Assembly: GCA_015065455.1 (NCBI GenBank) | Contig: SVQI01000002.1 | Coordinates: forward strand, 1 to 64,000 | Direction: 5' to 3' | Source: Oscillospiraceae bacterium | GTDB lineage: Bacteria; Bacillota; Clostridia; Oscillospirales; CAG-272 | Length of the DNA stretch: 64,000 bases | Part shown: positions 35,164 through 41,869 of the stretch, piece after piece | How positions within the stretch are numbered: position 1 is the stretch's first letter | Layout of the letters: each line of letters begins with the position of its first letter | The notes under the pieces: generated by a model | Database searches by the model: none | What the model saw: the letters and a program-made list of their open reading frames with translations, nothing else | Told to the model about the DNA's origin: nothing | Made by a program: the position numbers and the translations under genes

Positions 35164-35358
35164 TTAACCACCTCCCACAAAGCTGACGACCTCAACGCTG
35201 TCGCCGTCTTTCAAAACGGTTTCACCATACTGCGCCTTGGGGACAATATCTCCATTGCGCTCTACTGCAATCCGTTTTGGATCGTAGTTCGTAGTTGCGA
35301 GATATTCCGCTACTGTCTTACCTGCAATATTCAGTTCCTCGCCGTTGATCTTTACCAT
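35164..35358 (-). CDS. thiS: sulfur carrier protein ThiS
   Basis: A 64-residue ubiquitin-like carrier whose C-terminus is adenylated and thiocarboxylated. It begins VKINGEELNIAGKTVAEYL and ends VVSFVGGG with the required Gly-Gly terminus; the middle has YGETVLKDGDSVEVVSF. It is the first gene of the thiamine operon, with CGGAGG eight bases before the ATG, just downstream of the riboswitch-controlled terminator. The stop codon is next to the inferred CTG start of thiF. Confidence 0.96.
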   Translation of the reverse strand: MVKINGEELNIAGKTVAEYLATTNYDPKRIAVERNGDIVPKAQYGETVLKDGDSVEVVSFVGGG

Positions 35359-35379
35359 AAAAACACCTCCGAAAACAAC

Positions 35380-35411
35380 AAAAAAAGGAAGCTACCGATT
35401 TGGTAACTTCC
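35380..35411 (-). terminator. riboswitch-controlled intrinsic terminator
   Basis: On the minus strand the stem GGAAGTTACC/GGTAGCTTCC with a 5-base loop is followed by a T7 tract, 22 bp before the thiS start. It is the expression platform of the TPP riboswitch. Confidence 0.88.
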
Positions 35412-35448
35412 TTAATGTACTTTGTTCTTCCCAATATTCTTGTATCAG

Positions 35449-35528
35449 GCATCCCTACGTTGGCATTATCCAAATCAGGTTCTCGGTCGAAGGTTATACC
35501 TTCCTCTCAGCCTGTAACACAAGCTCCC
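35449..35528 (-). promoter_or_regulatory. TPP riboswitch (THI element)
   Basis: On the minus strand the conserved blocks appear in order: the CTGAGA block (GGCTGAGAGGAAGG), ACCGAGAACCTGAT, and TGGATAATGCCAACGTAGGGA, closed by GGGAGC/TCCCT-type ends. Binding of TPP should favour the terminator at 35380-35411 and switch off the thiamine operon. Confidence 0.96.
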
Positions 35529-35549
35529 GTTGATTTAATTGTCGTAAGT

Positions 35550-35578
35550 ATTATACACTGTTTTTTCGAAAAAAGCAA
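35550..35578 (-). promoter_or_regulatory. promoter of the thiamine operon
   Basis: On the minus strand TTGCTT (35573-35578) and TATAAT (35550-35555) have a 17-base spacer. Transcription would begin about 15 bp before the riboswitch. Confidence 0.8.
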
Positions 35579-35798
35579 GATATTTTGCGAAAGTTCACAC
35601 TTATGGCACAAATAAACACTTCATTATTTGTTGGCAAAAAAGACGGATGGAACATACGCTTGTGCAAATTAGCAGAATTTTGCTAAAAATCCGATTAGTA
35701 GGTGATTAGCAAAAATTAAGGCGTGGTGCGCTAAAAGTTCGAATTTGTTTTGCTACCATAAAAACAAGAAAACTCACTCAAGAAAATGAGTGGATAAA
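35579..35798. other. gene-free stretch with TTAGCA repeats
   Basis: No gene is seen. An inverted repeat TTAGCA...TGCTAA lies at 35669-35686 and another TTAGCA at 35706-35711. A CTCACT/AGTGAG hairpin lies near 35773-35792. These could be recombinase arm sites or remnants of the island end, without further support. Confidence 0.35.
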
Positions 35799-35809
35799 GA
35801 AAATCAAAA

Positions 35810-35963
35810 GTGCCGAAAACACAGTGTTTACGGCAACAGCCGTAACATCGTTGATGCGAAGCATCACATCGTTTTGTGTCCGCTAAAGCGGAACGATGTT
35901 GACCTAAAGGTCAAATGATGTTGCGAGTAAACTCGCAAACGATGTTGCGTCCTGCGGACACAA
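35810..35963. repeat. hairpin array R3 built on the word AACGATGT
   Basis: ACATCGTT occurs at 35845 and 35866, and its inverse AACGATGT at 35892, 35914 (one mismatch) and 35938, spaced 21-24 bp. Between them lie tiny hairpins with unrelated stems: GATGC/GCATC, CCGCT/AGCGG, GACCT/AGGTC and GCGAGT/ACTCGC, with loops of 2-4 bases. A 10-bp long-range pair TTGTGTCCGC (35874) and GCGGACACAA (35954) encloses part of the array. The architecture is the same as array R1 with a different word. Confidence 0.75.
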
Positions 35964-35967
35964 ACAC

Positions 35968-36004
35968 AAAAAGAAAGACACGATTTTCATCGTGTCTTTC
36001 TTTC
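35968..36004 (-). terminator. terminator T3 of tRNA-Arg(CCT)
   Basis: The arms AGAAAGACACGAT (35972-35984) and ATCGTGTCTTTCT (35989-36001) flank a short loop. On the minus strand it follows the tRNA CCA end at once and ends in TTTCTTTTT. Confidence 0.85.
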
Positions 36005-36079
36005 TGGCACCCGCAACAGGAATCGAACCTGTAACTAACCCTTAGGAGGGGTTTGTTATATCCATTTAACTATGCAGGC
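36005..36079 (-). tRNA. tRNA-Arg (anticodon CCT)
   Basis: A complete 75-nt cloverleaf with encoded CCA. The acceptor arms are GCCTGCA and TGCGGGT (with G-U pairs), the D-stem GTTA/TAAC, the anticodon arm AACCC-CTCCTAA-GGGTT with anticodon CCT reading AGG, a 4-base variable loop and the T-arm ACAGG-TTCGATT-CCTGT. Its 3' 44 bp are duplicated at 28203-28246, so it is the attachment site of the island. Confidence 0.93.
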
Positions 36080-36140
36080 TAATATTACCCCGATATTGTA
36101 TCATAACATAATAAAAATATCAAGTTGTTTTATATAATTT

Positions 36141-36173
36141 ATCCCCCGACATAAAATATCGGGGGATTTTTTT
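36141..36173. terminator. inverted repeat between trpB and the tRNA
   Basis: ATCCCCCGA and TCGGGGGAT form a 9-bp stem. The T7 tract lies on the plus-strand side, while the minus-strand flank is TAAATTATAT. It probably ends trpB transcripts, but the U-tract is better for plus-strand transcription. Confidence 0.55.
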
Positions 36174-36182
36174 AACATATAT

Positions 36183-37400
36183 TTATCTGATTCCGTAATT
36201 TTCGATAATATAATCCATATCCTTGTCGCCACGACCGGAAAGATTGATAAGGATTGAGCCCTTGCCCATCTTTTCAGCGAGCTTGATAGCATAAGCAACC
36301 GCGTGAGAGCTTTCGATTGCGGGGATAATACCTTCATTTCTTGAAAGCGCATAGAATGCATCAATAGTATCATCGTCATTTACAACGTCATACTTAACTC
36401 TGCCAAGCTCGTGCAAAAATGCGTGTTCGGGACCAGATGAAGGATAGTCAAGTCCGCTTGCAACCGAGTAAACGGGAGCGGGTTCACCGTTTTCATCCTT
36501 AAGCATTATACTGTTAAATCCGTGCATAACACCCTCTGTACCATACTGCAAGCTTGCAGCGTGGTCACCAAGTTTAGGTCCTCTGCCGAGAGGCTCAACA
36601 CCGTAAATATCGACAGGGTCATTCAAAAATCCTGCAAAAAATCCTGCTGCATTTGAACCGCCGCCAACACAAGCAACAATAGCATCGGGTAATTCACCTG
36701 TCATTGCCATAAACTGCTCTCTTGCTTCTATACCGACAACACTCTGGAAATCACGAACCATCATCGGAAAAGGATGCGGGCCTACAACTGAACCTATACA
36801 ATAAATACTGTTCTTATAGTCCTTTGCATAAGCATCAAATGCTGCATCAACCGCTTCTTTCAAAGTAGCCAAGCCGTGAGTAACTTCTACAACGTTAGCA
36901 CCCAAAATCTTCATTCTTGCAACGTTGGGCGCCTGTTTCTTAATATCAACAGAACCCATATAAATATCACATTCAAGACCAAAGTATGCTGCTGCAGTTG
37001 CGAGAGCAACACCGTGCTGACCGGCGCCTGTCTCTGCAATTACTTTTTTCTTGCCCATATATTTTGCAAGCAAAGCCTCTCCCATACAGTGATTAAGCTT
37101 GTGTGCACCTGTATGGTTCAAATCCTCTCTCTTAACGTAAAGCTGAACGTTTCCAAGCTTATTTGAAAGACGCTCAAGATACGAAATAGGGGTAGGTCTT
37201 CCCTGGAATTCTTTACGAATTCTACGAAGCTCACTGATAAACTTGCTTGACTTACAGATAGTAAAATATGCCTCTGTAATCTCCTGCATCGCATTTTTTA
37301 AATCCTCGGAAATATAGCTTCCGCCGTACTTTCCAAAATAACCGTTTTCGTCTGGATAATTTTTAAAATAAGTATCAAAATCAATTCCGTTAAATTTCAT
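36183..37400 (-). CDS. trpB: tryptophan synthase beta chain
   Basis: A PLP enzyme joining indole and serine to tryptophan. The 405-residue length and motifs fit Trp[34 protein letters not shown] (with the PLP lysine), [45 protein letters not shown] (phosphate-binding glycine loop), [11 protein letters not shown] and [11 protein letters not shown]. The gene stands alone: no trpA or other trp gene is beside it. It is preceded by a long leader with a tryptophan T-box. Ribosome site CGGAGG. The gene could use external indole or pair with a trpA elsewhere. Confidence 0.96.
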   Translation of the reverse strand: MKFNGIDFDTYFKNYPDENGYFGKYGGSYISEDLKNAMQEITEAYFTICKSSKFISELRRIRKEFQGRPTPISYLERLSNKLGNVQLYVKREDLNHTGAHKLNHCMGEALLAKYMGKKKVIAETGAGQHGVALATAAAYFGLECDIYMGSVDIKKQAPNVARMKILGANVVEVTHGLATLKEAVDAAFDAYAKDYKNSIYCIGSVVGPHPFPMMVRDFQSVVGIEAREQFMAMTGELPDAIVACVGGGSNAAGFFAGFLNDPVDIYGVEPLGRGPKLGDHAASLQYGTEGVMHGFNSIMLKDENGEPAPVYSVASGLDYPSSGPEHAFLHELGRVKYDVVNDDDTIDAFYALSRNEGIIPAIESSHAVAYAIKLAEKMGKGSILINLSGRGDKDMDYIIENYGIR

Positions 37401-37522
37401 AATATATTCCTCCGTTTTTTACGTATAAAGTTACTATTTTTTTTAATTCTCGATATTATACCAAGCCCCACCATCGTCTTGTCAAAGAAATCATAATATC
37501 CTCCAAAATTTTATATAAAAAC

Positions 37523-37809
37523 AAAAAATCCCCGACAGAAAAATTGTTCTGTCAAGGACGAATAAACTTTATTATCCGCGTTGCCACCTTGTTTTATAGG
37601 TATAAACCCATACACTTTAAAGATACTAACATATCCTAGACTCATAACGGAAGTCTTTCCGTCGTGGAATACTCGGCTAAAAAGCCTTTGACCACGCCCT
37701 CAGCGGCCCATTTGATGATCTGTTTTTCATCGGGTTCGCAGCCCCATTCCCGACTCTCTGGAGAAGCATAATCACCTTTATCCCCGCTTCAACGGTTTAA
37801 AAATATTAC
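37523..37809 (-). promoter_or_regulatory. T-box leader, tryptophan-specific, with terminator
   Basis: On the minus strand the leader carries a long stem I region with AGAGAGTCGGG-type bulge sequences and a candidate TGG (Trp) specifier in CAAATGGGCC. The T-box core AAGGTGGCAACGCGG follows at 37576-37592. Next is an intrinsic terminator, stem CCTTGACAGA/TCTGTCGGGG at 37530-37557, with a T-run at 37523-37528. Uncharged tRNA-Trp should prevent termination and allow trpB expression. The promoter lies immediately upstream. The leader occupies most of the stretch 37401-37900. Confidence 0.92.
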
Positions 37810-37815
37810 TTCTAA

Positions 37816-37844
37816 AGTATATCACTCATTTACCCTCTTGTCAA
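37816..37844 (-). promoter_or_regulatory. promoter of the T-box/trpB transcript
   Basis: On the minus strand a perfect TTGACA (37839-37844) and TATACT (37816-37821) have a 17-base spacer. Confidence 0.85.
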
Positions 37845-37852
37845 GTGCTCGC

Positions 37853-37887
37853 AAAAAAATATTGCATCTTGGAATCCAAGATGCAAT
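37853..37887 (-). terminator. terminator after the ECF S-component gene
   Basis: A 12-bp perfect stem ATTGCATCTTGG/CCAAGATGCAAT with a 3-base loop is followed on the minus strand by TTTTTTT. Confidence 0.92.
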
Positions 37888-37901
37888 AGAAAAATCATTT
37901 T

Positions 37902-38414
37902 TCAAACTGCGTTTCTGTCGGCAATTCTCACCGCTTTTATCAAAGGAACTATCAAAATCCCACATACAAAGTTACTTACTCCGTGCAACAGATCCCAAGG
38001 TAAACCGTTTAATATCCATATACACGTCTTTTCAAAGTCAAGCCCAAACATAATACTCTGTGCAGGAGCGTACATAATTCCGAATAAAAATCCGTGCAAC
38101 GAGCAAACAGTCATGTACACAAACGGCGCAATTTTTTTAGGCATATCCTTAGGCAATAGCATTACCGCTCCCCACAAAGGAGTCCAGATATAAATATACG
38201 GAATCCACCCAAAAGAAAAACCATAATACACCCCCGATACAAATACAAAGATATAAATGGGATATAAAGCCTTTCTTCTGTAAACCACAGTAAGAGCAAC
38301 AATAAACACACCCACAAGATGAATATTTGGTAGCACTTGCATCACCATCATTGACGCAAAAATCAAAGCGCCAAACATTCCGAACAACGCTATTTCTCTT
38401 AACTTCAGCTTCAT
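37902..38414 (-). CDS. ECF transporter S-component, candidate cobalamin-type
   Basis: A 170-residue protein with about six membrane helices and the N-terminal pattern REIALFGMFGALIFASMMVMQVLPNIHLVG, which is typical of ECF S-components (Ala/Gly-rich first helix, then a substrate loop). Further segments are KALYPIYIFVFVSGVYYGFS and WDLLHGVSNFVCGILIVPLI. S-components bind a vitamin or metal and work with the EcfT/EcfA module encoded elsewhere. It starts 7 bp after the DUF4430 lipoprotein gene, and both are downstream of a cobalamin riboswitch, so uptake of a corrinoid or precursor is the best guess. No energising module is adjacent. Confidence 0.82.
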   Translation of the reverse strand: MKLKLREIALFGMFGALIFASMMVMQVLPNIHLVGVFIVALTVVYRRKALYPIYIFVFVSGVYYGFSFGWIPYIYIWTPLWGAVMLLPKDMPKKIAPFVYMTVCSLHGFLFGIMYAPAQSIMFGLDFEKTCIWILNGLPWDLLHGVSNFVCGILIVPLIKAVRIADRNAV

Positions 38415-38421
38415 ACGAAAA

Positions 38422-38868
38422 TCACTTTTCTATCTTAAAGGAATAAACCTTGCCGCTTTCGATTTCTGTCGTATCAACCCCTGACATCGCATACTCTCCG
38501 TCAACATAAAAAGCCCAATATGTCTTATCGGTGTCATAGTCAGCAGTAATACCGTTTACCTTCTTAACGTACAAACCGTATGGTCCTTCTTCGCCCTCTA
38601 TTAACTTTAGCTCAAGCAAAGCCTCTCCAACAATTTTTTTGTCCGTCTTTATAACGAATTTAGTAGTGTTTCCGTTTGCATCCGTTACATAAAAGTCAAA
38701 CTGTCTTTCTCCCTCACCCAGTGAAGTTACCGTCATTCCCGTAGTATCCGAAGGAATCGGATCAGTCTTATCATTTGCGCTGCTGCAACCAATCGTAAAC
38801 AGTGCCACTGCCGCAAGAAGCACGATACAAACGATTACAGACAACATTTTCTTTAAATTTGTTGTCAT
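38422..38868 (-). CDS. DUF4430 lipoprotein, candidate corrinoid-binding protein
   Basis: A 148-residue lipoprotein. The signal peptide MLSVIVCIVLLAAVALFTIGC ends in a lipobox (TIGC) at about residue 28. The mature part contains the DUF4430 pattern: VKKVNGITADYDTDKTYWAFYVDGEYAMSGVDTTEIESGKVYSFKIE. The same fold forms the small C-terminal domain of transcobalamin and intrinsic factor. Its position under a cobalamin riboswitch and before an ECF S-component suggests it captures cobalamin or a related corrinoid at the cell surface. The start follows AAGGAG by 11 bases. The ligand is inferred. Confidence 0.88.
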   Translation of the reverse strand: MTTNLKKMLSVIVCIVLLAAVALFTIGCSSANDKTDPIPSDTTGMTVTSLGEGERQFDFYVTDANGNTTKFVIKTDKKIVGEALLELKLIEGEEGPYGLYVKKVNGITADYDTDKTYWAFYVDGEYAMSGVDTTEIESGKVYSFKIEK

Positions 38869-38949
38869 TGTCGTTTTTCTCCTTATAAATAAATTTAAAA
38901 TATTTACATTTCAATCATTCGGCGCTCGCAAATATAAATGAAATGATTT

Positions 38950-39115
38950 ATGCATAGTTTCGGTATTCCGACTTAATGCCTGTCTTTCTGTCTTCTCAAA
39001 CCTTAGTTCAATGACATTTTTCTCCGAATGCGGCTTCGGATAAGAAAAACAAATATTCGCATCTTACGGCGACGGGCTCGTACAGGATTTACACCTGTTT
39101 CCCTCAAAAAGCACA
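38950..39115 (-). promoter_or_regulatory. cobalamin riboswitch
   Basis: On the minus strand GAGGGAAACAGGTGTAAATC, then CTGTACGAGCCCGTCGCCGT, match the conserved core (GGGAA..GGTG.AAATCC..GACGGGCCCGCCGC). The B12-box-like AAGTCGGAATACCGA lies near 38960-38975. No strong terminator follows, so control is probably at translation of the DUF4430 gene. A GGATAAG/CTTATCC-type arm lies between the blocks. It accounts for the stretch 38869-39205. Confidence 0.88.
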
Positions 39116-39160
39116 ATGACATTGTATCACAAATTATCTTTTTTTTCAACAAATTTACTA

Positions 39161-39198
39161 TATAAAAATACGGCATTTCTGAAAAATCAAAAATGCCG
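39161..39198 (-). terminator. terminator of pcrA
   Basis: The stem CGGCATTT/AAATGCCG (39171-39178 and 39191-39198) is followed on the minus strand by TATTTTTATA. Confidence 0.8.
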
Positions 39199-39205
39199 CA
39201 TTATT

Positions 39206-41611
39206 TTATATTTTTTTCATCTTTGCATAAGTACCCATAAGCTTTTTAGTTCCTGCGTTATCAAAAGCAATCTCGTAAAGAATGTCAGCCCCCATAGGTT
39301 TTGCAGACAACACAGTTCCCTGTCCAAAGGTTATGTGTGAAACTCGGTCTCCTGTATTCAAAGCTACCACAGTTTTTTTAGCCGCTACGCCGATTCTGTC
39401 GTTATTATTCAGAAGCTCTTTTGATATTTCAATTCTCCTTCTGGGTTTAAACGAATTTCTCTGTTCATTAGCTGCCCTTTCAGCCTCTGATAATTCCCTG
39501 TTTACACATTCCTCGGGAATCTCCTGAACAAATCTGGAAATAACGTTGTACTGTGTCTGACCGAACAGCATACGCTCTCTTGCGTGAGTACAAACCAATC
39601 TCTCTTTAGCTCTCGTAATCGCAACGTAAGCAAGACGTCTTTCTTCCTCAAGCTCTTCGTCCATAACGGTAGACTGATTTCCCGGGAAAATCCCCTCTTC
39701 AAATCCCGGAACGAACACTATTGGGAACTCAAGCCCTTTAGCACTGTGTATCGTCATTATCGTAACCGCTTCTGCTTCTTTATCGTAATTATCAATATCC
39801 GCAACAAGCGATACTTCTTCCAAGTACGAAGCGAGCGTTCCCTCCGGATTATTAACCATATATTCTTCAGCGTTTGAGATCATCTGCAATACATTATCAA
39901 GACGTTCCTTTTCTGCCTCACCCGCCAAAATCAACATATTCTCATATCCTGAGAGTCTTATAGTCTTTTCAACAAGCTCATTAAGAGGAATTTTATCAAC
40001 CATACCGCGCAAGCCTTCAATAAGCATAACAAAATCACTTATTTTGCTGTAAGCTTGTGATAATGCCTTATATTTCGAGTAATTTCTCATAACCTCGAAC
40101 ATACTGCAGCCCTCTGCCGCAGCAATTCTCTCAACAGCTCTCATAGTTGTTTCTCCAAGCTTACGCTTAGGTTCATTAACTATACGCTTAAGTCTTAAAT
40201 CATCATTAGGATTATTTATAAGACAAAGATAAGAAAGAATATCCTTTACTTCCTTGCGTTCATAGAATCTCTGTCCGCATAACATTCTGAACGGAACACC
40301 GCTTTTTACAAACACATTTTCAATAGTACTTGACTGAGCATTCATTCTGCACAGAATGGCAAAATCTGAATACTTTCTCTTTTCTTTTATTACAAGCTCA
40401 ACAATCTTGTTGATTATGTACTTTGCCTCATCAACCTGATTATCGCATCTACGCAGACAAATAAGCTCGCCGCCCGTTTTCTCGGTCCAGAGCTCCTTGC
40501 CTTTTCTTCCTATATTATTTCTGATAACTGCATTTGCCGCATCCAGAATATACTTGGTTGATCTGTAATTCTGCTCGAGCTTTATAACGCTTACGTTTTC
40601 AAACGTTTTATCAAAATTTAATATATTTTCAATGGTAGCACCGCGGAATTTGTATATACTCTGGTCGTCATCGCCAACCGCCATAATATTATTATAGCCG
40701 CCTGCCAATATAGAAGCCAGAACAAATTGAGCGTGGTTCGTATCCTGATATTCATCTATACATACGTATCTGAACTTTCTCTGATAATACTTTCTTGTTT
40801 CCTCGTCGCTCTGCAAAAGCTCAACGGTTTTTACAATTATATCATCAAAATCGACTGCATTTGCTTCTTCTAACTTCTTCTGATACAGCTTGTATATAGC
40901 GGCAATCTTCAAAAGACGGAAATTAGCTGTACTGCTTCCACCAAACGCTTCCTTTGATAACATTTCAGGTATTATCAGCTTATCCTTGCACCTACTTATC
41001 TCGTTACGTACAGTCTTTGCACTAATAACCTTCTCGTCAATATTAAGCTCCTTCATACAAGCGGAAAGAAGCTTTTTGGTATCATCGGTATCATAAATCG
41101 TCAAGCTATTCTTTTCGAGTCCGATTCTGTCACCGAATTTACGGAGCATTCTTAAACACACCGAATGGAAAGTACCTGTCCATACGTCATTTATTTCATC
41201 GGCTAAATCAGCCTCAAGTCTTTCCTTAATCTCCTTTGCCGCCTTATTTGTAAACGTAATCGCAAGTAACGCCCACGGCGGACAAGGCTCATCGGCATAC
41301 TCAGCCAAAATAGCAGATATTTCTTCTTTTCCGAGTTCTTTTGCCTTTTCAAGTCTTTCAACGTCAGACTCGTCAAGCCCTACAGGTATCTTCTCTGAGT
41401 AATAAGAATTCCCGTATTTAATTATATAACAAATCCTGTTTACAAGCACGGTAGTCTTACCGCTTCCGGCACCCGCCAAAATGAGCAACGGATTATTTAC
41501 AGTAAAGACCGCCTTTCTCTGCATATCGTTCAAATGCCCGTAAAGGATATCAAATAATTGTCTTTTTGCTTCTATATATCTTTTCTCCAAAGCTGTCATT
41601 TCTTTTTGCAT
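39206..41611 (-). CDS. pcrA: UvrD/PcrA family 3'-5' DNA helicase
   Basis: An 801-residue superfamily 1A helicase. Q motif and Walker A (LNDMQRKAVFTVNNPLLILAGAGSGKTTVL), motif Ia LAITFTNKAAKEIKERL, motif II VCIDEYQDTNHAQ, motif III VGDDDQSIYKFRGA, motif IV LEQNYRST, motif V TIMTIHSAKGLEFPIVFVPG and motif VI EERRLAYVAITRAKERL are all intact. It unwinds DNA in repair and displaces RecA or RNA polymerase. The C-terminal tudor-like segment (GDRVSHITFGQGTVLS) is typical of PcrA. The ATG at 41611 has AAGGGGGAG upstream. A longer in-frame start lacks a ribosome site. Confidence 0.96.
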   Translation of the reverse strand: MQKEMTALEKRYIEAKRQLFDILYGHLNDMQRKAVFTVNNPLLILAGAGSGKTTVLVNRICYIIKYGNSYYSEKIPVGLDESDVERLEKAKELGKEEISAILAEYADEPCPPWALLAITFTNKAAKEIKERLEADLADEINDVWTGTFHSVCLRMLRKFGDRIGLEKNSLTIYDTDDTKKLLSACMKELNIDEKVISAKTVRNEISRCKDKLIIPEMLSKEAFGGSSTANFRLLKIAAIYKLYQKKLEEANAVDFDDIIVKTVELLQSDEETRKYYQRKFRYVCIDEYQDTNHAQFVLASILAGGYNNIMAVGDDDQSIYKFRGATIENILNFDKTFENVSVIKLEQNYRSTKYILDAANAVIRNNIGRKGKELWTEKTGGELICLRRCDNQVDEAKYIINKIVELVIKEKRKYSDFAILCRMNAQSSTIENVFVKSGVPFRMLCGQRFYERKEVKDILSYLCLINNPNDDLRLKRIVNEPKRKLGETTMRAVERIAAAEGCSMFEVMRNYSKYKALSQAYSKISDFVMLIEGLRGMVDKIPLNELVEKTIRLSGYENMLILAGEAEKERLDNVLQMISNAEEYMVNNPEGTLASYLEEVSLVADIDNYDKEAEAVTIMTIHSAKGLEFPIVFVPGFEEGIFPGNQSTVMDEELEEERRLAYVAITRAKERLVCTHARERMLFGQTQYNVISRFVQEIPEECVNRELSEAERAANEQRNSFKPRRRIEISKELLNNNDRIGVAAKKTVVALNTGDRVSHITFGQGTVLSAKPMGADILYEIAFDNAGTKKLMGTYAKMKKI

Positions 41612-41762
41612 TTTCTCCCCCTTAAGCCAAAAATACAGATAATTCTGCAACTGAAACGAGCCATTTGTCAAAAAACAAAAACTCATTACATAATTATAAC
41701 ACACTTATCGAAAAATTGGAATAATCATTTATAATTTTTTTCAATTTTTTTATTACAAAAAG

Positions 41763-41790
41763 AACATATACATATTTCTAGCATACTATA
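41763..41790 (+). promoter_or_regulatory. candidate sigma-E/sigma-K promoter
   Basis: AAC (41763-41765) is followed after 16 bases by CATACTATA (41782-41790), which matches the mother-cell sigma-K pattern AC-N16/17-CATANNNTA. An ATAT in the -35 area also allows sigma-E. It is 79 bp before the Cys-rich gene. No sigma-A match is as good. Confidence 0.5.
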
Positions 41791-41869
41791 TTACAGAAGG
41801 TATTGTAAAAAATTATACCGGCATAATTTTTAAAGATAATTTATTAACATAAATGGAGGAAACATTATT

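Larger units (their letters stand above)
28203..36048. mobile_element. genomic island at tRNA-Arg(CCT) carrying the thiamine operon
   Basis: A segment bounded by 44-bp perfect direct repeats of the tRNA 3' half, 7,802 bp from repeat to repeat. One end retains the complete tRNA. The cargo is the riboswitch-controlled thiamine operon plus hairpin array R3. The cargo genes are visibly richer in G and C than the genes on either side. No integrase or excisionase gene is present, so mobilisation would need a recombinase in trans or the island is a decayed remnant. The alternative, a chance duplication of the tRNA end without mobility, cannot be excluded by sequence alone. Confidence 0.7.

Noticed and set aside
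28203..36048. Search for an integrase or transposase to explain the island
   Set aside because: No frame inside or next to the repeats carries a tyrosine or serine recombinase or transposase motif. Only att-like repeats are present.
36141..36173. Attachment or second repeat boundary beside the tRNA
   Set aside because: It is a simple 9-bp stem with a T-run and has no copy elsewhere in the window; a terminator is the simpler reading.
41611..41704. Longer N-terminus for PcrA
   Set aside because: The extra 31 codons lack a ribosome site and do not resemble helicase sequence, while the ATG at 41611 has AAGGGGGAG.
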